Positions 1 to 9,549 of a stretch of DNA of 64,000 nucleotides are shown here, piece after piece (within the stretch, counting starts at the first letter, position 1; the number at the start of each line of letters is the position of its first letter). The stretch is from Thioflexithrix psekupsensis (GTDB taxonomy: Bacteria; Pseudomonadota; Gammaproteobacteria; Beggiatoales; Beggiatoaceae). A program made the translations under genes and the position numbers. A model generated the notes under the pieces. That model was not told where the DNA came from, searched no databases, and saw nothing but the letters and a program-made list of their open reading frames with translations. The stretch spans positions 558,001-622,000 of the forward strand of contig NZ_MSLT01000012.1 of the NCBI RefSeq assembly GCF_002149925.1, given 5' to 3'.

Positions 1-838
1 TCACGCCCAGATCAATGATTTCGCTTTCTCGTGAAATCCCCTCACCATACAAAATGTCAAAAACCACCTCTTTAAATGGCGGAGCCACTTTATTTTTAAC
101 CACTTTCACCTTGGTTTCGTTACCAATAATGTCATCGCCGCGTTTAATCGCACCAATGCGGCGAATGTCCAAACGCACCGAAGCGTAAAATTTAAGCGCG
201 TTTCCACCCGTAGTCGTTTCGGGACTGCCGAAAATCACGCCAATCTTCATACGAATCTGGTTAATAAAAATCACTAAGGTATTGTAACGCTTAATATTTG
301 CGGTCAATTTGCGCAAAGCCTGAGACATCAGGCGCGCTTGCAAACCCATGTGCGAATCGCCCATTTCGCCTTCAATTTCTGCTTTAGGAGTCAAAGCCGC
401 AACCGAGTCCACCACCACCACATCTACCGCGCCAGAGCGCACCAACATATCAGTGATTTCTAAGGCTTCCTCACCATTATTTGGCTGAGACAGCAGCAAT
501 TCGCCGACATTTACGCCCAATTTTTCTGCATATTGGCGATCTAAGGCGTGTTCTGCGTCAATAAAGGCAGCGACTCCGCCTTTTTTCTGAATTTCAGCCA
601 CAACTTGCAAGGTTAAAGTGGTTTTTCCTGACGATTCTGGGCCGTAAATCTCTACAACCCGTCCCATCGGCAAGCCTCCCACCCCCAAAGCAATGTCCAA
701 TCCTAAAGAGCCAGTAGACACCGTCTCTATATTTTGTATAACTCCGACATCGCCCATGCGCATGACAGAGCCTTTGCCGAATTGTTTTTCAATTTGCCCT
801 AAGGCCGCGCTGAGGGCTTTCTTTTTGCTGTCGTCCAT
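1..838 (-). CDS. recA: RecA recombinase (C-terminus beyond window edge)
   Basis: This is the DNA-strand-exchange ATPase of homologous recombination and the co-protease that triggers LexA self-cleavage. The frame opens at an ATG at 836-838 ([13 protein letters not shown]) and runs off the left edge after about 279 codons of the usual 345-350. The Walker A motif GPESSGKT is at residues 66-73, followed by the Walker B strand [12 protein letters not shown] and the loop region NQIRMKIGV. The missing part is the C-terminal domain. A LexA-type operator lies about 40 bp upstream, so SOS control is expected. The assignment is unambiguous. Confidence 0.98.
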   Translation of the reverse strand, partial: MDDSKKKALSAALGQIEKQFGKGSVMRMGDVGVIQNIETVSTGSLGLDIALGVGGLPMGRVVEIYGPESSGKTTLTLQVVAEIQKKGGVAAFIDAEHALDRQYAEKLGVNVGELLLSQPNNGEEALEITDMLVRSGAVDVVVVDSVAALTPKAEIEGEMGDSHMGLQARLMSQALRKLTANIKRYNTLVIFINQIRMKIGVIFGSPETTTGGNALKFYASVRLDIRRIGAIKRGDDIIGNETKVKVVKNKVAPPFKEVVFDILYGEGISRESEIIDLGV

Positions 839-878
839 TATGTGTTACTCACGTGGCAGATGAAACGGTTAAAACCAA

Positions 879-898
879 TACTGTATATTTGTACATTA
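879..898 (-). promoter_or_regulatory. LexA/SOS operator upstream of recA
   Basis: The sequence TACTGTATATTTGTACATTA differs from the gammaproteobacterial SOS consensus (CTGT-N8-ACAG) at only a few positions and lies 41-60 bp before the recA start codon, where LexA operators of recA genes usually sit. Binding by LexA is inferred. Confidence 0.75.
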
Positions 899-959
899 TC
901 GCATAAATTGGCGACTGCGCCTAATAGTTTACGTGAGATTTATCCCGACCGACTTTGTT

Positions 960-1415
960 TTACAAACCAAACTCTTGCGGGCTTAAATTCAACTCTTGAC
1001 AAATTTCCCGTACCGCTTGTTTTTCATGGTCATCAAAATCCCCATCCGCCATGCCAATCGCACAACAAACCCGAATCAATAAGCGTCCCATTTCATCTTT
1101 ACCTTTCAAGCGGCCAATCGACTTCATTACCTCAGCTTTACCGATTAAATAATCAAAATCAAAGCCTTCTACATAATTATTAAACGATTTAATGACATCT
1201 TTCATGTCAAAAACCCGCAATTCTTCAGAACGTTCGATATAACCCGCCATTTTGCGTTTTTCTTCGGGTTTAACTTGACCATCAGAGCAAGCCACAAAAG
1301 CACAACCCGCCACGACTGCTTCCATAAAATCTTTGTTTTTAAAACGCGCAATCCCCTCAGAAATAGATGTTTTTTGTTGATTAAACCAATCTTTCACACT
1401 GTTAAAAGTGGTCAC
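960..1415 (-). CDS. TerB-like protein, copy 1
   Basis: This 151-residue protein resembles the TerB tellurite-resistance family, small helical acidic proteins thought to bind metal near membranes or in stress complexes. The segments AGCAFVACSDGQVKPEEKRKMAGYI and GMADGDFDDHEKQAVREI are the two paired acidic DG-containing helical halves seen in TerB. It has no signal peptide. It is a close paralogue of the next gene upstream (1491-1946) and the two lie in tandem on the minus strand. No terA, terC, terD or terZ neighbours are present, so a tellurite role cannot be assumed. Confidence 0.85.
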   Translation of the reverse strand: MTTFNSVKDWFNQQKTSISEGIARFKNKDFMEAVVAGCAFVACSDGQVKPEEKRKMAGYIERSEELRVFDMKDVIKSFNNYVEGFDFDYLIGKAEVMKSIGRLKGKDEMGRLLIRVCCAIGMADGDFDDHEKQAVREICQELNLSPQEFGL

Positions 1416-1447
1416 TATAAGCTCCTTAATTTTCTCAGATAAAACAA

Positions 1448-1479
1448 AACCCGTTAAACCTTTAACCAGTCAACGGGTT
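1448..1479 (-). terminator. Intrinsic terminator between the two TerB-like genes
   Basis: AACCCGTT (1448-1455) pairs with AACGGGTT (1472-1479). On the minus strand the hairpin is followed by a T-rich TTTTGTTTT run. It lies just after the stop codon of the upstream TerB-like copy, so the two copies may be transcribed separately. Confidence 0.6.
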
Positions 1480-1490
1480 ATTCATCATTA

Positions 1491-1946
1491 TTACAAACCA
1501 AAATCGCTGGGATTTAATCCCAATTCAGTGGCCATTTCCCGTACCGCTTGTTTCTCATCGTCGTCAAAATCACCATCCGACATCCCAATCGCGCAGCAAA
1601 CCCGAATCAGTAAACGAGAGGCTTCATCTTTCCCTTTGAGTTTGCCAATCGCTTTCATCGCCTCGCCTTTGCCAATAACAAAATCAAACTCAAAACCATC
1701 CGCATAGTGACTAAACGCCTTAATAACATCTTTCATGTCAAAAACGCGCAATTCTTCAGAACGCTCAATATAACCTGCCATTTTGCGTTTTTCTTCGGCT
1801 TTCACTTCGCCGTTGGCGCAGGCCACAAAAGCACAACCTGCCACAACAGCTTCCATAAATTCTTTGTTTTTAAAACGCGAAATCCCCTCAGAAACCGAGG
1901 TTTTTTGTTGATTTAACCAATCTTTTACGCTGTTAAACGCACTCAT
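1491..1946 (-). CDS. TerB-like protein, copy 2
   Basis: This 151-residue TerB-family protein begins MSAFNSVKDWLNQQKTS and is collinear with the neighbouring copy at 960-1415. Most residues are identical, including the acidic DGDFDDDEKQAVREM motif. The ATG at 1946 is preferred over an upstream in-frame start at 1985 because it matches the start of copy 1 and has GGAG upstream on the minus strand. A terminator follows its stop. The copies differ mainly at the C-terminus (TELGLNPSDFGL against QELNLSPQEFGL), which suggests a fairly old tandem duplication. The function is inferred only from family resemblance. Confidence 0.85.
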   Translation of the reverse strand: MSAFNSVKDWLNQQKTSVSEGISRFKNKEFMEAVVAGCAFVACANGEVKAEEKRKMAGYIERSEELRVFDMKDVIKAFSHYADGFEFDFVIGKGEAMKAIGKLKGKDEASRLLIRVCCAIGMSDGDFDDDEKQAVREMATELGLNPSDFGL

Positions 1947-2208
1947 GCCGTATTTACTCCGAAAAAATAAGTTGAAGAGAAACAAAGTGTGGCTCTTTAC
2001 CTAAGCCAATAACCCACACCTCGCTAGAGATAATTACCAAAATGGCAAAATCAAGGGTTAGACAACAGCGATAACAATGCAACCCGTATTGAGTCATAAA
2101 ACCTCAATCCCCCCAAATCCTCGCATTTTTCACATCAAATCTGTATTAAAAGGCGATGATCATGCTACCATAGCGGCAAAAATATTTCATAAAATGCGGA
2201 TGATAAAC

Positions 2209-2940
2209 ATGCCAGAAACTTTATTTATCGCTGATTTGCACCTAAGCCCAGAACACCCCTCACTACAAGATTTATTTATTCGTTTTTTACAACAGCGGGC
2301 TTGTCAGGCTGAGAGTTTGTATATTCTTGGTGATTTATTTGAAACGTGGTTGGGTGATGACGACGATGTAGAAAGTTTACAACCGCTGATGGATACTCTG
2401 TTACTCTTAACCCAACGGGGTTTACATTTAACCGTGATGCGCGGCAATCGTGATTTTTTGCTTACGCCTGCGATGGTGCAACGCTTAGGGGGGCAATTGT
2501 ACACAACCGATCACGTGATCGCCGACATCTACGGCAGACCCACTTTATTGCTGCATGGTGATACACTTTGCACGGAAGACATCGCCTATCAAACGTTTCG
2601 TCGCCAAGTGCGTTCGCCAGAGTGGCAGACGCAGTTTTTAAGTTTACCCTTAACGCAACGCCGCGACATGGCACGGCAAGCGCGCCATTTAAGCCAGCAT
2701 TACACACAACAACAAGATACCCTGATCACCGATGTCACCTTGAGCGCGGTGTGTGAATTAATGCAACAACGTCACGTCAATTCCCTAATCCACGGCCACA
2801 CGCACCGTCCTGCCATTCATGAATTTATGTTAGGGGAAACAAAGGCCTATCGCTATGTCGTTGGCAATTGGCACGACGATGCGGCCGTGTTTCTCTCTTG
2901 TCGTCCAGAACAATGGACGTTGGAAACGTGGTTGGCCTAA
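2209..2940 (+). CDS. lpxH: UDP-2,3-diacylglucosamine pyrophosphatase LpxH
   Basis: LpxH cleaves UDP-2,3-diacylglucosamine to lipid X and UMP, the fourth step of lipid A synthesis, on the cytoplasmic face of the inner membrane. The start MPETLFIADLHLS fits the family; an upstream extension to 2077 is open but lacks family similarity. All calcineurin-type metal motifs are visible: D-L-H near residue 9, LGDLFETWLGDD, GNRD, HGD and the C-terminal GHTHRP. The length of 243 residues matches the usual 240. It is followed 9 bp later by epmB, so the two probably share a transcript. Confidence 0.95.
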   Translation: MPETLFIADLHLSPEHPSLQDLFIRFLQQRACQAESLYILGDLFETWLGDDDDVESLQPLMDTLLLLTQRGLHLTVMRGNRDFLLTPAMVQRLGGQLYTTDHVIADIYGRPTLLLHGDTLCTEDIAYQTFRRQVRSPEWQTQFLSLPLTQRRDMARQARHLSQHYTQQQDTLITDVTLSAVCELMQQRHVNSLIHGHTHRPAIHEFMLGETKAYRYVVGNWHDDAAVFLSCRPEQWTLETWLA

Positions 2941-2949
2941 GTAAAAAAT

Positions 2950-3963
2950 ATGTTTTATGTGGCATCAACTGAGTTTAAATCATGGCAACAGGCTTTAGCC
3001 ACCGCCATTACCGATCCCAACGTTTTATGGCAATTACTACAGTTGCCTGCTGACCAGTTGCCCGCGGCCGAGCGCGCCGTGGCGACTTTTCGTCTCAAAG
3101 TCACTCACAGCTATTGCGCTCGCATGAAACGTGGCGATTGGCACGATCCGTTGTTGCGTCAAGTGTTGCCTTTGGGGGAAGAATTGGCGCAGGTTGATGG
3201 CTATCACGCTGATCCATTGGCAGAACAATCGTTTCATTCGATAATGCCTCAATCTACGGGCATTTTACAAAAATATGCCAAACGAGTGTTGCTCATTAGC
3301 ACAGGAACATGTGCGGTACATTGTCGTTATTGTTTTCGCCGTCATTTTCCTTATCATCAAGCGCAATTAAACGCACCTTTATGGGAAAATGCCTTAACTA
3401 TTTTGCGTGACAATACGCAAATTGAAGAGGTTATTTTAAGCGGTGGCGATCCGTTAATTCTCTCTGACAATAAATTGCGGCAATGGATGGAACAATTAGC
3501 CCATATTCCTCATTTAAAACGGGTACGTTTTCATACTCGTTTACCGATTGTGTTGCCGTTGCGTATTAATGCGGCATTATTAGACTGGATAAGTCAGACT
3601 CGTTTAACGGTGATTATGGTGATTCATGCCAATCATGCCAATGAATTTAACAGCGAAGTGTATGAAAAATTAGCTGATTTACGCATGGCAAAAGTGCAGT
3701 TATTAAATCAAGCGGTGTTATTGCGCGGAGTCAATGATCAATTACAAGCCCAAGTGGAGTTATCAGAAGCCCTGATTGCGGGGGGAGTGTTGCCTTATTA
3801 TTTGCATTTATTAGATAAAGTCAGTGGTGCGGCGCATTTTGATGTGCCCAAAGCGCAGGCTTTACAATTACACCGCCAATTACAGTCTCAATTATCAGGC
3901 TATTTAGTGCCGAAATTGGTAGAAGAAATCCCTGGTCAACCCGCTAAAACGTGGGTTTTTTAA
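2950..3963 (+). CDS. epmB: EF-P lysine 2,3-aminomutase-like protein EpmB
   Basis: This is a radical-SAM, PLP-dependent enzyme that isomerises lysine to beta-lysine for modification of elongation factor P. The iron-sulfur cluster motif CAVHCRYC has cysteines at residues 121, 125 and 128. The candidate PLP-binding lysine is K290 in LLDKVSGAAHF. The length of 337 residues is close to E. coli EpmB (YjeK). The epmA and efp partners are not in this window. The gene sits between lpxH and an ankyrin protein, all on one strand with short gaps. Confidence 0.93.
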   Translation: MFYVASTEFKSWQQALATAITDPNVLWQLLQLPADQLPAAERAVATFRLKVTHSYCARMKRGDWHDPLLRQVLPLGEELAQVDGYHADPLAEQSFHSIMPQSTGILQKYAKRVLLISTGTCAVHCRYCFRRHFPYHQAQLNAPLWENALTILRDNTQIEEVILSGGDPLILSDNKLRQWMEQLAHIPHLKRVRFHTRLPIVLPLRINAALLDWISQTRLTVIMVIHANHANEFNSEVYEKLADLRMAKVQLLNQAVLLRGVNDQLQAQVELSEALIAGGVLPYYLHLLDKVSGAAHFDVPKAQALQLHRQLQSQLSGYLVPKLVEEIPGQPAKTWVF

Positions 3964-3976
3964 TAGAGAATCAATC

Positions 3977-4444
3977 ATGTCTTATACTCCTTCTTCTGCT
4001 GTTTTAACGTGGTTACACAGCAATGGTTTTACGCCTGATGATTGGGCAAAAGTAGATGGTTATGGTAATAATGCTTTAGCCTGCGCCATTATGCGTAATG
4101 AAGTGGCGATTGCGGAGGAATTATTAGCTTCTGGATTAATTGACATTAATCAATGCAATCATGATGGTAATAATAGTCTTTGGTTTGCTTGTTTTCGGGA
4201 TAATATAACATTTATTGATCGTTTAGTGGCGGCGGGCGTAGAGATCGATCACCAAAATGCGGCAGGCGCAACTTGCTTAATGTATGCGGCTTCGGCCGGT
4301 AAAATAGAAGTGGCAAAGGCTTTATTGAAACACGGTGCGGATCACCGCTTAAAAAGCCAAGATGATTTCACCGCTTTAGACCTTGCCAGCAATCGAGAGA
4401 TTCTAAAATTGTTAAAGCCGCTTTATTTGGAAAAATCACCATGA
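3977..4444 (+). CDS. Ankyrin-repeat protein
   Basis: This 155-residue soluble protein is built of about four ankyrin repeats: GYGNNALACAIMRNEVAIAEELLASG, DGNNSLWFACFRDNITFIDRLVAAG, AGATCLMYAASAGKIEVAKALLKHG and DDFTALDLASNREILKLL. Ankyrin repeats mediate protein-protein contacts, and no catalytic domain is visible. It starts 13 bp after epmB with GAGAATC upstream. Its stop codon overlaps the start of a possible 21-codon ORF that leads into the antiporter gene. The partner is unknown. Confidence 0.9.
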   Translation: MSYTPSSAVLTWLHSNGFTPDDWAKVDGYGNNALACAIMRNEVAIAEELLASGLIDINQCNHDGNNSLWFACFRDNITFIDRLVAAGVEIDHQNAAGATCLMYAASAGKIEVAKALLKHGADHRLKSQDDFTALDLASNREILKLLKPLYLEKSP

Positions 4445-4506
4445 ATTATTTTTTAGGTGTGATTAGCCATATTCTGCAAGGTTTAGTTTTTATACACGGA
4501 AAATAA
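4441..4506 (+). CDS. Possible 21-residue hydrophobic ORF before the antiporter
   Basis: An ATG at 4441 overlaps the TGA of the ankyrin gene (ATGA) and opens a 21-codon frame, MNYFLGVISHILQGLVFIHG plus one lysine, that ends one base before the antiporter ATG. It could be a coupled leader or micro-membrane protein, or a chance ORF. There is no homology evidence. Confidence 0.25.
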   Translation: MNYFLGVISHILQGLVFIHGK

Positions 4507-4507
4507 T

Positions 4508-6207
4508 ATGCACCATGATATTGCCTTAATTACAACGATAGCCGTGAGTTTAGCGTTAGCTTTTATTTTTGGTTTTATTGCAACACGTTTAAAATTACCT
4601 GCGTTATTAGGTTATTTATTAGCGGGTGCATTTCTTGGCCCTGCCACACCGGGCTTTGTGGCTGATTTAAAATTATCGGCGCAATTGGCAGAAATTGGTG
4701 TGATGTTATTGATGTTTGGTGTGGGTTTACATTTTTCTGTGGGAGATTTATTGTCGGTGCGTAAAATTGCCGTACCGGGGGCGATGTTGCAAATCGCTAC
4801 GGCAACTTTATTAGGTTTTTTTGTCGCGCAGACTTGGAATTGGGAATTTGGCGAAAGTTTGGTGTTTGGTTTATCGCTTTCTGTCGCCAGTACCGTGGTG
4901 TTATTAAAAGCCTTAGAACAATATAATATTTTAAAATCCGTTAATGGACAAATTGCCGTTGGTTGGTTAATTGTTGAAGATTTAGTCATGGTGCTATTAT
5001 TGGTGTTATTGCCGCCGTTATCGACCTTAATTTTAGGTGGCAGCACTAATGTGGTATTGGGACCTGATTTGTTTTTTTCTTTATTAAAAACCATCATTAA
5101 AATTACTCTATTTATCGCTTTAATGTTAGTGATCGGAAAACGGTTTTTTCCTTGGTTATTATGGCAAGTGGCTAAAACGGGATCGCAGGAATTATTTACT
5201 TTATGTGTGATCAGTGCGGCGTTGGGAATTGCTTATGTTTCTTCAGAATTATTTGGGGTTTCTTTTGCGTTGGGGCGTTTTTTGCGGGCGTGGTGATGCG
5301 CGAATCCCATTTAAGCCATCGTGCCGCTGAGAAATCTTTACCCTTACGTGACGCATTTGCGGTGTTATTTTTCGTTTCCGTAGGCATGTTATTAGACCCT
5401 GAAGTATTTATTGAACAACCCGGCCATGTATTGGCCACGGTATTAATCATTATCATCGGTAAATCGGTGGTGGCTTTTGGTTTGGTGTTAGCCTTTCGTT
5501 ATCCGTTGAACACGGCGTTGATTGTTTCTGCCAGTTTGGCGCAAATTGGGGAATTTTCTTTTATTTTATTGGGTTTAAGCGTACAGTTAGGACTATTTTC
5601 CGCTGAAAATCAAAGCGTTGTGTTAGCCAGTGCGATTATTTCCATAGCACTTAATCCTTTTATTTTCCAAACCATTAAGCCTGTACAAAATTGGGTGTTG
5701 CGTCGCTCTAAGTTGGCGCGAAAATTAGAAAAACCCGATGATCCTTTGGCTGAACTGCCCATGACCAAAGAAACGGCTGAAATCGGTAAACATGTGGTTT
5801 TGGTGGGATATGGGCGAGTTGGGCGACGCATTGCCGAAGCCTTACAACTCAACGGCATGACCGTGGTGGTGGCTGAACAGAATCGAGAACAAGTAGAAAA
5901 ATTACGCGATCACGGTATTCATGCAGTGGTGGGAGATGTGGCTGATCCGGCGGTGTTGATTCAAGCGCATGTGGCACGCGCGGCAACTTTAGTCATTGCT
6001 ATTTCTGATTTGGTGCGCACGCGCCAAATGATTGAAGTGGCGCGTATGTTAAACCCCAATATTGATATTTTGGTGCGCACGCACAGCGATGAAGAAATGG
6101 CTCTTTTGAAAAATGAAGGCATTGAACATGTGTTTTTCGGTGAACATGAATTGGCGCAAAGTATGATTTCGCATTTGCTTCATTCGTTTGATACGAAAAA
6201 AGAGTAA
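4508..6207 (+). pseudogene. ybaL: YbaL/KefB-type cation:proton antiporter, frameshifted
   Basis: The gene encodes a CPA2-family monovalent cation/proton antiporter with a C-terminal RCK/TrkA-N NAD-binding domain (VLVGYGRVGRRIAEAL). The N-terminus MHHDIALITTIAVSLALAF closely resembles E. coli YbaL. The frame is broken at a run of four G at 5272-5275. The first frame ends FALGRFLRAW-stop at 5296, while the +1-compensated frame reads FALGAFFAGVVMRESHLS and runs to 6207. Adding one G restores 566 codons, close to YbaL's 558. The break falls in the last third of the membrane domain. It may be a real loss, a slippage site or a sequencing error; as written, the protein would lose its last membrane helices and RCK domain. 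Confidence 0.8.
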
Positions 6208-6219
6208 TCTAAAATAGAG

Positions 6220-6250
6220 TGGGAATGGCTGCATCATTCCCATTTTACTT
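6220..6250 (+). terminator. Intrinsic terminator after the antiporter gene
   Basis: TGGGAATG (6220-6227) and CATTCCCA (6235-6242) form a perfect 8-bp stem with a 7-base loop, followed by TTTTACTT. It lies 12 bp after the antiporter stop and separates it from purF. Confidence 0.75.
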
Positions 6251-6412
6251 GACTTAACATTGTATGGTTTGTGGCTTCGTGACAGCCGCCTTTTTGGGTT
6301 GCATGGAGAGTTACCGTCTTTCAACCCTTTTCCACCCAATCATGTCATAATCGCCTATAATAAAAAGCCCGCCGCAGCGCATGAGGTCTTACAAATTGGA
6401 GTCGAAATAACT

Positions 6413-7924
6413 ATGTGTGGAATCATTGGAATCGTCGGCAAAAGCAGCGTCAATCAAGCCATTTACGACGGATTAACCGTTTTGCAACACCGCGGCCAAG
6501 ATGCCGCGGGCATTGTCACCTGTGAAGACGATAAATTGTATTTGCGCAAAGACAGCGGTCTTGTGCGTGATGTGTTTCATACGCGCCACATGGTGCGTTT
6601 AAAAGGTAATATGGGCATTGGTCATGTGCGCTATCCTACCGCAGGCTGTTCTACCACTGCCGAAGCACAACCCTTTTATGTCAATACCCCTTATGGCATT
6701 ACCTTAGCGCACAATGGGAATTTGACCAATGCCGATTCGTTAAAAAAAGACCTTTACCGAGAAGATTTACGCCATATCAATACTGAATCTGACTCAGAAG
6801 TGTTATTAAACGTGTTTGCGCACGAATTACTTAAACAAGGTAAGTTAAATTTAAACGAAGACGATATTTTTAACGCGGTTGCAGGCGTTCACAAGCGATG
6901 TCGTGGCGCGTATGCGGTGGTGGCTTTGATCACCCATTACGGAATTGTGGCTTTCCGTGATCCCAATGGGATTCGTCCACTGGTGTTTGGTAAGCGGGAA
7001 ACAGAGCAAGGTTTGGAATATATGGTGGCTTCGGAAAGTGTGGCACTGAATATTCTGGGTTTTGAGTTGGTGCGCGATGTGGCACCGGGTGAGGCGATTT
7101 ATCTCAGTCGAGAAGGGCGTTTGTTTACTCGTATGTGTAGCGATCAGAGTAATTATTGCCCTTGTATTTTTGAACATGTGTATTTGGCGCGTCCGGATTC
7201 GATTATTGACAGTATTTCGGTCTATAAAGCCCGCTTACGCATGGGAAAATCCTTAGCCAAGAAGATTTTACGTACTTTTCCCGATCACGACATTGATGTG
7301 GTCATTCCCATTCCCGACACCAGCCGAACTTCTGCCTTATCCCTAGCCCATACCTTAAATCGCAAATACCGCGAAGGTTTTGTGAAAAATCGTTACATTC
7401 CACGTACTTTTATCATGCCCGGCCAGAGTATGCGTAAAAAATCGGTACGGCAAAAATTAAACACGATTGAATTGGAATTTCGTAATAAAAACGTGTTACT
7501 CATAGATGATTCTATCGTGCGTGGCAATACCTCAAAACAGATCGTGCAAATGGCACGCGATGCGGGCGCGAAAAAAGTTTATTTTGCTTCTGCTTCGCCT
7601 CCCGTGCGTTTTCCCAATGTTTACGGCATTGATATGCCTTCCGTCAATGAACTCATCGGCCACAATCGCACCACAGAAGAAATTGCGGAATTGATCGGAG
7701 TCGATTGGTTGATTTATCAAGATTTAGAAGACCTTATCGCTGCCGCCCGCAAAGGCAATAAGAGTATTAAACAATTTGATACTTCTTGCTTTACCGGAGA
7801 ATATATTACGGGCGATGTGGATCAAGGTTATTTGGACTATATTGAAAACCAACGTAACGACGGCGCGAAGTCCAAAAAACAGTCGCACGTAGAAACTATT
7901 GATTTATATAACAATACGGATTAA
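6413..7924 (+). CDS. purF: Amidophosphoribosyltransferase PurF
   Basis: PurF commits PRPP and glutamine to purine synthesis by making 5-phosphoribosylamine. The start at 6413 is fixed by the mature N-terminus: after Met removal, the catalytic Cys2 of the Ntn-type glutaminase is exposed ([10 protein letters not shown]). The glutaminase half contains RGQDAAGI and HNGNLTN. The phosphoribosyltransferase half carries the PRPP loop [16 protein letters not shown]. The length is 503 residues against 505 in E. coli. There is no cvpA upstream, which often precedes purF; metZ follows after 2 bp, as in many gammaproteobacteria. Confidence 0.98.
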   Translation: MCGIIGIVGKSSVNQAIYDGLTVLQHRGQDAAGIVTCEDDKLYLRKDSGLVRDVFHTRHMVRLKGNMGIGHVRYPTAGCSTTAEAQPFYVNTPYGITLAHNGNLTNADSLKKDLYREDLRHINTESDSEVLLNVFAHELLKQGKLNLNEDDIFNAVAGVHKRCRGAYAVVALITHYGIVAFRDPNGIRPLVFGKRETEQGLEYMVASESVALNILGFELVRDVAPGEAIYLSREGRLFTRMCSDQSNYCPCIFEHVYLARPDSIIDSISVYKARLRMGKSLAKKILRTFPDHDIDVVIPIPDTSRTSALSLAHTLNRKYREGFVKNRYIPRTFIMPGQSMRKKSVRQKLNTIELEFRNKNVLLIDDSIVRGNTSKQIVQMARDAGAKKVYFASASPPVRFPNVYGIDMPSVNELIGHNRTTEEIAELIGVDWLIYQDLEDLIAAARKGNKSIKQFDTSCFTGEYITGDVDQGYLDYIENQRNDGAKSKKQSHVETIDLYNNTD

Positions 7925-7926
7925 TT

Positions 7927-9111
7927 ATGGACTGGGACGATTATGAGTTGATGACCCGCGCTGTGCGTGCCGGCCAAACGCGCACCGAAGAGGGAGAACA
8001 CAGCGAGCCGATTTTTACCACGTCTAGCTTTGTGTTCAAAAATGCGGCCGAAGCGGCAGATCGGTTTGTGAATAATGCACCGGGCAATATTTATTCTCGT
8101 TTTACTAATCCCACTGTGCGCATGTTTGAACAGCGTTTAGCGGCATTGGAAGGGGGGGAAATGTGTATTGCAACGGCATCAGGTATGGGTGCGATTCTCA
8201 CTTTGTGCTTGGGTTTGCTCAAAGCGGGCGATCAGGTGTTGGCTTCGCGCAGTTTATTTGGTAGCACGGTGACGTTGTTCAGTGGGATTTTAGGACGTTT
8301 TGGTGTGCGCACGGATTTTGTCGAGTTAAGGGCTATCGACGCATGGGAACAGGCGATGACACCACAAACGCGCTTGTTATTCGTAGAAACACCGTCTAAT
8401 CCATTGATGGAATTGGTGGATATTGCGCAATTGGCTGATTTGGCTAAAAGCAAAGGGTGTTTATTGGCGGTGGACAATTGTTTTTGCACGCCTGCATTGC
8501 AGCAGCCGTTAAGTTTGGGGGCGGATATTGTGGTGCATTCGGCAACCAAATATTTAGACGGACAAGGGCGTTGTGTGGGCGGTGCGTTGGTGGGTGCGGC
8601 GCAGTGGTTGAAAGGGGAAGTCTATGGCGTGATGCGCTCTGGAGGGGCAAGTATGAGTCCTTTCAATGCGTGGATTTTTTTAAAAGGCTTGGAAACTTTG
8701 TCACTGCGAATGCAAGCCCATTGTGACCATGCGTCACAATTGGCGCGGTGGTTGGCACAACATCCTGCGGTGGAGCGGGTTTATTATCCCGGTTTGGCGG
8801 ATCATCCCCAACATGCTTTAGCGGCGCGTCAGCAACGTGGTTTTGGGGGCATTGTGTCGTTTGAAGTGCGCGGAGATCGGGCGCAAGCATGGCAGGTCAT
8901 TGATTCTACGCGTCTATTGTCTATCACCGCCAATTTAGGCGATACCAAAACCACCATCACGCATCCCGCAACCACCACGCACGGCCGTCTCTCGCCTGAA
9001 CAACGTCAACGCGCAGGGATTAGTGAGCGATTAATTCGGATTTCTGTGGGCTTAGAAGCGATTGGGGACATTCAAGCAGATTTGGCGCGGGGGTTGGATG
9101 GGATTGTTTAA
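7927..9111 (+). CDS. metZ: O-succinylhomoserine sulfhydrylase MetZ
   Basis: This PLP enzyme of the Cys/Met metabolism family incorporates sulfide into O-succinylhomoserine to give homocysteine. The PLP lysine is K208 in HSATKYLDGQGR. The N-terminal ETxAVRAGQxR-like segment (TRAVRAGQTRTEEGEHSEPIFTTSS) and the length of 394 residues are typical. The arrangement purF-metZ with a 2-bp gap is widespread in pseudomonads and relatives and supports MetZ over MetB or MetC. Direct sulfhydrylation would suit a sulfide-rich lifestyle, but that is inference. Confidence 0.95.
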   Translation: MDWDDYELMTRAVRAGQTRTEEGEHSEPIFTTSSFVFKNAAEAADRFVNNAPGNIYSRFTNPTVRMFEQRLAALEGGEMCIATASGMGAILTLCLGLLKAGDQVLASRSLFGSTVTLFSGILGRFGVRTDFVELRAIDAWEQAMTPQTRLLFVETPSNPLMELVDIAQLADLAKSKGCLLAVDNCFCTPALQQPLSLGADIVVHSATKYLDGQGRCVGGALVGAAQWLKGEVYGVMRSGGASMSPFNAWIFLKGLETLSLRMQAHCDHASQLARWLAQHPAVERVYYPGLADHPQHALAARQQRGFGGIVSFEVRGDRAQAWQVIDSTRLLSITANLGDTKTTITHPATTTHGRLSPEQRQRAGISERLIRISVGLEAIGDIQADLARGLDGIV

Positions 9112-9549
9112 GCGCAAAATGCTCAATTTTGCAGACAGCACTGGTTAAATGCTAGAATTAAGGCTATTTTTAAATTAGGTTGATCCAAGATCATTTGGAC
9201 AGATGTAATATAAAGCGTCGATAGGCGCGTTTTGACTTTACATCGAGTATGACACGGTTTGCTCCATTTTTTATGCGTTTGCGCACCTTCTGTTGAGTGA
9301 GGAGCGTGCTTTTTATTGCAATGCGCTGAAGAAACAATTCTGTTTTGTTTAACAGGACAAAATAAAAATACACGCCGTTGTTTTCTTGACGAGATGGCGC
9401 GGCGTGTATTGGTGTTGCGGCCTGAGTTTGTTGTTGTTTATCTTTGTTATTGGCTTTGTAAAAAGCGGCTTTAACAAGGTTGGTTATTTTTGCCAACGAG
9501 GAATTTTTCCTTTTCATAGCCTATGTTTAATAAAAATAAGGAGTCAGCC
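9112..9549. other. 438-bp gene-free gap with an 11-bp inverted repeat
   Basis: No convincing gene is seen between metZ and the coiled-coil protein. An open minus-strand frame of 108 codons (9191-9517) lacks a ribosome site and any recognisable domain. The notable element is a perfect 11-bp inverted repeat, AATACACGCCG at 9367-9377 and CGGCGTGTATT at 9400-9410, about 140 bp before the next start. It may be a hairpin or an operator; no U-tract follows it. Confidence 0.4.

Noticed and set aside
842-1183. Plus-strand frame of 113 codons over the recA promoter and first TerB-like gene
   Set aside because: Opposite strand of a real gene and of the LexA operator; no family features.
6260-6412. N-terminal extension of purF to 6260
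   Set aside because: PurF must begin Met-Cys so that Cys2 becomes the catalytic N-terminus; the extension would abolish this.
9191-9517. Minus-strand frame of 108 codons between metZ and the coiled-coil gene
   Set aside because: No ribosome site, no recognisable domain, and it spans the inverted repeat at 9367-9410; more likely a chance frame.
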